DNA of 28,812 nucleotides, taken from an uncultured Phaeodactylibacter sp. Its GTDB lineage: Bacteria > Bacteroidota > Bacteroidia > Chitinophagales > Saprospiraceae. Both the position numbers and the translations under genes were made by a program. The DNA is taken from assembly GCA_913062745.1 (NCBI GenBank), contig CAJXXJ010000001.1, positions 1 to 28,812 on the forward strand, in the 5' to 3' direction. Below, in pieces: positions 23,256 to 28,812 of the stretch. Numbering within the stretch: position 1 is the first letter of the stretch; each line of letters opens with the position of its first letter. A model generated the notes under the pieces. That model had not been told where the DNA came from. It saw only the letters and a program-made list of their open reading frames with translations, and searched no databases.

Positions 23256-24473
23256 CTATGCTTCGCCCCGCTCTTCCAGTGCCTCGATGGAGTCGAGGAT
23301 GGTATTGGCCAGCTGCTCCAGCTCTGCGCGGGTAATCACCAGCGGCGGCACCAGGCGCAGTACATTCTCAGCAGTAGCGTTAGCGAGTACGCCACGTTTC
23401 ATCATCTCCAACATCAGCGGCTTGGTCGGAAAATCAAACTCCACGCCGATCATCAGCCCCAGCCCCCGGATTTGGCGCAGTTTAGGGTGGCCGGCGAGGC
23501 GGTCATCCAGCATTTCCTTCAGCCAGAAGCCCCGGCGGGTGGTTTTGCGCAGAATGTCTTCTTCCTCTATGGCCTCCAGCGTTGCCAGCCCGGCAGCGCA
23601 GGCCATCGGGTTGCCGCCGAAGGTTGTGCCGTGGTCGCCGAATTCTATGGCGCTGCTCACTTTTTCATTACTCAGTATGGCACCAATCGGCAGCCCACTG
23701 CCCAGCCCTTTTGCCAGGGTCATGATGTCGGGCTGTACTTCGTAATGGTCTTTTGCGAAAAGCTCGCCGGTACGCCCCACGCCACACTGTATTTCGTCAA
23801 AAATCAGCACGATATCCTCCTGATCGCACAGCTCGCGCAGCGCACGCAGGTAGCAGGGCTTGGCTACGTTGATGCCGCCCTCCCCCTGCACCGGCTCGAC
23901 GATAATTGCAGCAATCTCTTCACTGACTGCTTCGCGAACGGCCTGAATATCGTTGAACGGGATGCGGTAAAAACCGGAAGGCATCGGGCCGAAGCCTTTT
24001 TGCATCTTATCCTTACCGGTGGCAATCGTGGCGAGTGTGCGGCCGTGGAAAGAGTTATGCATGGAGATGATGCTCCCGCCCCGCCCCTTGCTATGGGCGT
24101 ACTTGCGGGCTATTTTGATGGCTCCTTCTACGGATTCGGCACCGCTGTTGGAGAAAAACACCCGGTCCAGGCCGGAAGACTCTACCAGCTTGCGCGAAAG
24201 CTTTACCTGGGCCTCGCTGACGAAGAAATTGGAGATGTGCATCAGCTCAGCTGCCTGATCCTGAATGGCTTTCACCACGCGCGGGTGGCAGTGGCCCAGG
24301 TTGCATACGGCAATCCCTGCCAGGGCATCGAGGTACTCGTTGCCCTCCACGTCCCATATTTTTGAGCCTTCGCCGCGCTTGAAGGCCAGTGGCAATCGGT
24401 TAAAGGTCGGTAGGTAGTATTTTTTATCCACCTCGTGCAAGGCGGCATTGGTCGTTTGTTCTTCTACAAGCAT
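23256..24473 (-). CDS. argD: Acetylornithine aminotransferase
   Basis: PLP enzyme converting N-acetylglutamate semialdehyde to N-acetylornithine. The 405 residues show the class III aminotransferase pattern: WDVEGNEYLDALAGIAVCNLGH, the PLP phosphate site NSGAESVEGAIK, FHGRTLATIA, DEIQCGVGRTG with the PLP-binding Asp, and the Schiff-base Lys255 in LAKGLGSGLPIGA. Its ATG overlaps the 3' end of argB by 10 bp, suggesting translational coupling. Related ornithine or succinylornithine aminotransferases look alike, but the operon context decides for argD. Confidence 0.94.
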   Translation of the reverse strand: MLVEEQTTNAALHEVDKKYYLPTFNRLPLAFKRGEGSKIWDVEGNEYLDALAGIAVCNLGHCHPRVVKAIQDQAAELMHISNFFVSEAQVKLSRKLVESSGLDRVFFSNSGAESVEGAIKIARKYAHSKGRGGSIISMHNSFHGRTLATIATGKDKMQKGFGPMPSGFYRIPFNDIQAVREAVSEEIAAIIVEPVQGEGGINVAKPCYLRALRELCDQEDIVLIFDEIQCGVGRTGELFAKDHYEVQPDIMTLAKGLGSGLPIGAILSNEKVSSAIEFGDHGTTFGGNPMACAAGLATLEAIEEEDILRKTTRRGFWLKEMLDDRLAGHPKLRQIRGLGLMIGVEFDFPTKPLMLEMMKRGVLANATAENVLRLVPPLVITRAELEQLANTILDSIEALEERGEA

Positions 24474-25288
24474 ATCTTGGTTCCAATTATTTTTTCGGAA
24501 ATCACAGCTTCGCTGATGGTATCGGGCCGGGTGCCGTTGATGATTCGGGCAGATTTAGCGCCTGACTGCAGGGCAATCTGGCAAGACTCAAGTTTGGGAA
24601 TCATGCCGCCTTTGATCACGCTGCCCATCAGGCCGGGCAGCTCTTCCAGCTGCAGCTCCCCGATGAGCGAGCCTGGGTCGTCAATATCTCTGAGCAGGCC
24701 ATCCACATCGGTCAGGACCAGGTAGTGGGCGGCATTCAGGGCTCCGGCCAGCGCGCCGGCAAACATATCAGCGTTTACGTTGTAGTCCAGCCCGTCCTCA
24801 TCGGAGGCAATGCAGGTCACTACGGGTAAAAAGCCATGGTCCAGCAAGTGTTGGAGCAACTTCGTATCCACGGATACCACGTCGCCGACTTGCCCCAGGT
24901 CAAATTGCTCGCGCCCTTCTTCGGTTTCCCGAAAATGGTACCGCTTTTTAGCGAGCACCATCCGGCCATCTTTGCCGGAAAGGCCGACCGCCCGGTGCCC
25001 GGCCTGATTGAGCAGGTTGACGAGCCCACCGTTGACTTCGCCCTTGAGCGCCATTTCAATGTACTTTAGCGCTTCCGGCGTCGTCTTGCGGTGGCCATCA
25101 ATAAATTCGGACTCGATCCTGACGAGTTCCAGCATCTTTTTGATAAACGGCCCGCCGCCGTGCACGAGCACCACGCGGAATCCTGCGGTTTGCAACTTGC
25201 CGACATTATCAATAACGGCTCTTTTCAGGCTTTCGTTCAGCATGGCGTTGCCGCCGTACTTGATGAGTACAAGAGGTTGTTGGTCCAT
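24464..25288 (-). CDS. argB: Acetylglutamate kinase
   Basis: Phosphorylates N-acetylglutamate, the committed and usually regulated step of arginine synthesis. The 274 residues follow the amino-acid-kinase fold: LIKYGGNAM with the phosphate-binding Lys10, VLVHGGGPFI, GLSGKDGRM, NVNADMFAGALAGAL, and the VIKGGMIPKL loop with the second catalytic Lys. The short N-terminus, lacking the extra helix of arginine-inhibited hexameric enzymes, suggests it may not be feedback inhibited; that is inference. It starts 9 bp after the alanine racemase stop. Confidence 0.95.
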   Translation of the reverse strand: MDQQPLVLIKYGGNAMLNESLKRAVIDNVGKLQTAGFRVVLVHGGGPFIKKMLELVRIESEFIDGHRKTTPEALKYIEMALKGEVNGGLVNLLNQAGHRAVGLSGKDGRMVLAKKRYHFRETEEGREQFDLGQVGDVVSVDTKLLQHLLDHGFLPVVTCIASDEDGLDYNVNADMFAGALAGALNAAHYLVLTDVDGLLRDIDDPGSLIGELQLEELPGLMGSVIKGGMIPKLESCQIALQSGAKSARIINGTRPDTISEAVISEKIIGTKICL

Positions 25289-25297
25289 TAGTCTGTT

Positions 25298-26497
25298 TTA
25301 ACGAACGATTTTGCGGGGGATAGCAGTGGGCAGCCGGCTGAGCATTTCGTTATTCAGCAGCTGCGTATAGTTGGTAAATGAACTGACGTTGATGGTGTTG
25401 TTTTTCTGTTTGCCCAGCAGCACCACTTCATCGCCTGCTTTTACATTGGGGATGTCGCTGATGTCTACCATGAAGAGGTTCATATTGATCAGTCCGGTGA
25501 TACGGGCCTTGCGGCCGTTGATCAGCACATAGCCCCGGTTGGACTGCCCGCGGGGGTAGCCGTTGCAGTAGCCCACCGGAATAACGGCCACATCCATATC
25601 GTGTGTAGCCTGGTAGGCGGTGCCGTAGCCGATAAAATCTCCTCTGGGTACATGCTTGGTGTCCATCACGTCTGTCTTCCAGGATATGATGCGGCTCATC
25701 GGCGTGTCCTTCATTTTATTGACTGCCTGCAGGTGCTGATAGTACACATCCGGGCTTGGCCAGAAGCCGTAAGTCGCTACGCCCACGCGTACCATATCGT
25801 AGTGGGTTTCGGGCATCACGAGCGCAGAGGCGGAGCAGGCGATGTGTTTGGTCTCCGGCCAATATTTTTTCTTCTTGCACTCTGTCAGGTAGTTTTTGTA
25901 GCGCTCCTTCTGCTGCTCGGTGCGGAAGGTGCTGCTCAGTGACTCTGCACCGCCGAGGTGGGTGCAGAGCCCCTTGAAGACAATATGTTCTTGATTTTTT
26001 TTCAGAAAGCTGAGCGCCTTTTTGAAGTACTCCTCCGTCATTCCGGTGCGGTTGGTGCCGGTTTCCACCTCAATGTGCACCTTGGCGGGGCGCCGCAGCT
26101 TTTGCGACTTTTCCAGCACCAGCTGCAGGCGGTCGTAGTTGAAGACGTAGAACTCAATATCGTGTGCGATCGCCCATTCGATGTCCTGATCGTAGAGGAT
26201 ACCCATAATCATGATATCCATACCGTCTTTGCGGAACTCGAGGACTTCCTCCGCCTCGTAAGCAGAAGCGACTGAGATGTGGTCCACGCCAATACGGCCA
26301 AGCATTGTGACAATCTGAGGTATGCCATGTCCGTAAGCGTTGGCTTTTACCACACAGGACAGGCGCGTACCCTCCTGCAGCTTTTTACGGATAAAGTTGA
26401 TGTTTTTTTTCAGTGCCGACTGACTGAGCTCGATGCGGGAAGTGTGCTTGACGTTGCGCACGAAGGGCTCAAAGTGGGCGACTTGTCCTTTAGTCAT
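25298..26497 (-). CDS. alr: Alanine racemase
   Basis: Interconverts L- and D-alanine for peptidoglycan, with PLP. The 399 residues have the PLP lysine Lys51 in VVKANAYGHG and the second catalytic base Tyr291 in IGYGTAY. The usual motif GYADGYPR reads GYCNGYPR, and GRVSMD reads GLINMN; both are mild variants, and many Bacteroidota Alr proteins vary here too. The N-terminus carries about 20 extra residues before the family start SRIELSQSALKKNI. It stands inside the arginine operon, between the 656-codon unknown gene (41 bp) and argB (9 bp). A related amino-acid racemase is possible but less likely. Confidence 0.9.
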   Translation of the reverse strand: MTKGQVAHFEPFVRNVKHTSRIELSQSALKKNINFIRKKLQEGTRLSCVVKANAYGHGIPQIVTMLGRIGVDHISVASAYEAEEVLEFRKDGMDIMIMGILYDQDIEWAIAHDIEFYVFNYDRLQLVLEKSQKLRRPAKVHIEVETGTNRTGMTEEYFKKALSFLKKNQEHIVFKGLCTHLGGAESLSSTFRTEQQKERYKNYLTECKKKKYWPETKHIACSASALVMPETHYDMVRVGVATYGFWPSPDVYYQHLQAVNKMKDTPMSRIISWKTDVMDTKHVPRGDFIGYGTAYQATHDMDVAVIPVGYCNGYPRGQSNRGYVLINGRKARITGLINMNLFMVDISDIPNVKAGDEVVLLGKQKNNTINVSSFTNYTQLLNNEMLSRLPTAIPRKIVR

Positions 26498-26538
26498 AAC
26501 GAGTAGTTGAAGATTGAACAGGGGTTGATGAATGAGGT

Positions 26539-28509
26539 TTATATCCAGCGGTACTTTACGCCCCAGCTTTCTTTGGCCAGGCGGGTCACTTTAGTGATGA
26601 TTTCGGCCGGCACCTGCCAGTGTTTGTCTCCCAGGCGCAGGTCATTAAAGTGGAAGGCATACACCCGGGATACGAACTCATCCACCGGCAGGGAAGACTC
26701 TCCGTGCCGTTCGCCATTGCCTGCCACCGTGGGGTGTATGTTCTGGCCCCAGTCCTGTTTGCCCTGACTGTTGGGGTTAAAGAAATACGCCCGCCAGGTG
26801 CCGCCCTCGTCCTGCTCGATGCGCAGCAGTGAGATGGCGTGGTAGCCCAGCATATTTGCAGAAGCATCTGTGATGAAAATACCGGTCGGTACCGGGTAAA
26901 TTAAGTGGTGGCCACCGTTGTAATCCGGGTGGTAGGAAGCGTAAAATATCCTGACGAATTCTTCAAACTTCTCTATGGCGTGCAGTGCCGGGTTATAGAC
27001 AGAGCGGAAACCGTGCTGTATCCAGTGGCCGTAGAATGCCGGGTTGACAGAGGCGTGCGGGTCTTTGCCAAAATGCTTGACCGAGGCACGTTTCATCATT
27101 TCGTTGTACACTTTATCGAGCAGCGGCACGAGCACAATCGATACAGGGTCGAGCTTGAAATCAAACTGTTGTGTGAGCCCTTCCAGCACTTCTTTGGACT
27201 CCATCGTCTCGCCTTCGTACCGGAAGACGAGGTTGTTTGTGGTGGCGGCATCGATAAGCAGGTTAATCAGTTTGGCCGGGGCATGCCGGCTCCACATGCT
27301 GATGCCGCGAGCGGACTGACAGGTGGGGTTGTTGCCCTGCCGCACGCCGAGTGGCAGGCCGAGCGCGCACAGCGTACCGCCGATCAGCGACTGCATAGGC
27401 GTCAGTTCAAAATCGCTCAGGTTGCCGTGCTGCAGCCGTTCGGCTACTTTTGGGTGTATCTCTATGCTGACCAGCCGGTTGAAAGCATGCCAGGCGGTTT
27501 TGCGCGATAGCAGATTGCGCTGCAGCACACGTGCCAGACCGTACACGGCCTGCTTATTTCCGGATACGATGAACTCGCTGATGAGGTGGTCGACGAAAGC
27601 TTTATGCCTTTCGTAATCGGCCCGGCCGTGGGCATCAAGAGCCAGTACTTCGGGGATAAGCTGTGGCTGTGTGGTGCGTACGTAGTGCAGCATTTCCAGC
27701 TGATACTCTGATACCAGGCCGCTGTCGTGCATCCGTTGCCCGAGCAGTGCGCACTCTGCCTCCAGTTTTTCCAGGCCGAGCCGGGCCAGCCCTTCGCGGT
27801 ATTGGCGGATGCCCTGCTGTTTTTGCGCAAGCGGGGTAGGAGCGTAGAGGACTTCCACGTAGTGCTTCAGCGCCTCGTCGGTCTCGCTGCCGCCGAGCGC
27901 CATCTGATCCCGGATGACCGCCAGGATTTTCTTGATGCGCGTTACCACAACGGGGCGGTGGGCAACGATCACTTCAATCTCCTCCAGCAGGTAGGGTTTC
28001 AGCGCCTCGAGGTTTATATGTTCCACCATGATGTCGAACAGCAGGCGGATTTTGCGCAGCTCGCCTTCAGGGTAGCGCTGCCATCCGGCATCCGAGAAAT
28101 CCTCGAAGGCCATCTCGAAAGTGGAGACCACTACGCGCTGCAGGAATTCTTCGGCTTGCCGCGCGGTGTAGCCCGGCAGGTTGATCCGGCTTTCGCTTAC
28201 GCAAATCATACGCAGCTCATTAAGCACTTCCATCGTGCTTGTGGGAGAGCCCGCCAGCAGCGTACCGCCTACCAGGCCAGGCACGAGTTTAGCGGGGTTT
28301 TCCCACACGGTGTCCCGGAAAAGCCCGGCTTCTTCGAGCTCGGGCAGCTTATCGTAAAGCATGCGCATGCCCTTAGGCTCCCGGCTCACAAGGTCAATCT
28401 GACTAATGAGCCGCGTGCGTTTGTCCTTTTTGTTAAAGGAGGGTGCCGCCTTAAATACTTCCAGGCTTTGCGAAAAGCGGCGCTCCAACTGATCAATGGT
28501 TAATGACAT
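26539..28509 (-). CDS. Uncharacterised 656-aa protein with candidate papain-like Cys-His-Asn triad
   Basis: Not recognised as a named family. There is no signal peptide or membrane helix, so it is probably cytoplasmic. Residues 1 to about 370 look mainly helical. Residues about 385-600 carry what looks like a papain-fold catalytic core. Cys397 lies at a helix start in NNPTCQSARGISMWS. His557 opens a strand in MLGYHAISLLRIE. After a turn, a second strand ends in FFNPN with Asn578 and Asn580. The order Cys, His, Asn/Asp and the final phrase recall YopT/AvrPphB-like C58 peptidases, where the phrase is FFDPN. A transglutaminase-like activity is an alternative. It is the first gene of the alr-argBDCJ operon; a link to arginine or D-alanine metabolism is inference from position only. 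Confidence 0.55.
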   Translation of the reverse strand: MSLTIDQLERRFSQSLEVFKAAPSFNKKDKRTRLISQIDLVSREPKGMRMLYDKLPELEEAGLFRDTVWENPAKLVPGLVGGTLLAGSPTSTMEVLNELRMICVSESRINLPGYTARQAEEFLQRVVVSTFEMAFEDFSDAGWQRYPEGELRKIRLLFDIMVEHINLEALKPYLLEEIEVIVAHRPVVVTRIKKILAVIRDQMALGGSETDEALKHYVEVLYAPTPLAQKQQGIRQYREGLARLGLEKLEAECALLGQRMHDSGLVSEYQLEMLHYVRTTQPQLIPEVLALDAHGRADYERHKAFVDHLISEFIVSGNKQAVYGLARVLQRNLLSRKTAWHAFNRLVSIEIHPKVAERLQHGNLSDFELTPMQSLIGGTLCALGLPLGVRQGNNPTCQSARGISMWSRHAPAKLINLLIDAATTNNLVFRYEGETMESKEVLEGLTQQFDFKLDPVSIVLVPLLDKVYNEMMKRASVKHFGKDPHASVNPAFYGHWIQHGFRSVYNPALHAIEKFEEFVRIFYASYHPDYNGGHHLIYPVPTGIFITDASANMLGYHAISLLRIEQDEGGTWRAYFFNPNSQGKQDWGQNIHPTVAGNGERHGESSLPVDEFVSRVYAFHFNDLRLGDKHWQVPAEIITKVTRLAKESWGVKYRWI

Positions 28510-28534
28510 AAAAGAGATTCTGATCTACCGGTTT

Positions 28535-28549
28535 GGTTAGGGCCTAACC
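28535..28549. promoter_or_regulatory. 15-bp palindrome upstream of the alr-arg operon
   Basis: GGTTAGG-G-CCTAACC is a perfect 7-1-7 palindrome, 26-40 bp before the ATG of the first operon gene. It fits a repressor operator or a small leader hairpin. It does not resemble the E. coli ARG box. The binding protein is unknown. Confidence 0.45.
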
Positions 28550-28576
28550 TTCGTCAGCAGATTGAGTAAACAGATT

Positions 28577-28649
28577 CGGGGCAGTGGTTTAAGCTATTGT
28601 TTTCCTAACGAGGTACATCGACCTAAGTTACGAAAAAACCACTGCCCCG
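28577..28649. repeat. 14-bp perfect inverted repeat, 45-bp spacer
   Basis: CGGGGCAGTGGTTT (28577-28590) and AAACCACTGCCCCG (28636-28649) are exact reverse complements. They lie between the stop of the gene at the right edge and the first gene of the alr-arg operon. On the minus strand the first-transcribed arm runs into a T6 run, but the second arm has no T-tail, so it is not a simple terminator. It may be a leader structure, a paired binding site, or the ends of a tiny element. Confidence 0.5.
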
Positions 28650-28689
28650 GCCGAACTGCCTCTGCTGCGGGGGCCCTGTGCAAAGGTGC

Positions 28690-28812
28690 TTATACGTAAA
28701 AGGGGACGTCCTCGTAGTGCTTGAGCAACTCCCGCATCCGCTGTGGGTCTTCGCCTGCGAAGTTCACGGTGCCGAAGTGGTTGCCGAAGCCTTCGCGGTC
28801 GCCGATCTTTTG
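28690..28812 (-). CDS. C-terminus of an unrecognised protein (cut by window edge)
   Basis: The minus strand carries 40 codons open from the right edge to a TAA at 28690-28692, reading QKIGDREGFGNHFGTVNF and ending EDVPFYV. Codon use is like that of its neighbours, so it is probably a real gene end. I cannot assign a family from this fragment. It points the same way as the alr-arg operon, 180 bp upstream of it. Confidence 0.5.
   Translation of the reverse strand, partial: QKIGDREGFGNHFGTVNFAGEDPQRMRELLKHYEDVPFYV

Noticed and set aside
22830..24365. 511-codon open frame on the plus strand opposite argC/argD
   Set aside because: It runs antisense across two certain genes in a GC-rich region where reverse frames often stay open, and its translation shows no family motif.
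27727..28503. 258-codon frame opposite the 656-aa gene
   Set aside because: The minus frame is much longer, continuous with operon spacing, and has a coherent fold pattern; the plus frame does not.

Overview
The window looks like a moderately GC-rich chromosomal segment of a Bacteroidota bacterium, most likely of the Saprospiria (Lewinella-like) type. The evidence is: Bacteroidota-style lipoproteins and exported S9 peptidases, weak Shine-Dalgarno sequences, several TAnnTTTG-like -7 promoter elements close to start codons, and the gene pair lptC plus CNNM/CorC. The taxonomic placement is inference; no rRNA is present. I saw no tRNA, CRISPR array, prophage or intact insertion sequence.

Layout. 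At the left edge are groES and the first 198 codons of groEL (minus strand), preceded by a good sigma-54-like promoter and a 170-bp near-symmetric palindrome. On the plus strand follow a small surface lipoprotein, a secreted dipeptidyl-peptidase IV (S9B) and smpB, with an intrinsic terminator between the last two. Next come a DtxR/MntR-type metalloregulator (minus) and a divergent, exported class C beta-lactamase-like serine hydrolase (plus). A minus-strand block from 12806 to 7384 encodes LptC, a CNNM/CBS/CorC membrane protein, a MATE exporter and a secreted prolyl oligopeptidase. A secreted GH99-type glycosidase (plus) converges with, and overlaps by 11 bp, a TPR/coiled-coil/transmembrane class III adenylyl cyclase (minus).

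Further right, a CBS-pair protein and a tandem universal stress protein form a plus-strand pair behind two FNR-like palindromes. Then come an orphan MukE/MksE-like protein (minus, tentative), an O-methyltransferase (plus) and uvrB (plus).

The right third is one tight minus-strand operon: a 656-aa protein of unknown function, alanine racemase, argB, argD, argC and argJ. The gene junctions are 41 bp, 9 bp, a 10-bp overlap, 24 bp and 8 bp. The arg genes supply four enzymes of the acetylated arginine route, with ArgJ recycling the acetyl group. The lead protein carries a candidate papain-like Cys-His-Asn triad ending in an FFNPN motif that resembles YopT/AvrPphB-type (C58) peptidases. It is the most interesting unknown here. 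At the right edge is the C-terminal 40 codons of an unrecognised gene.
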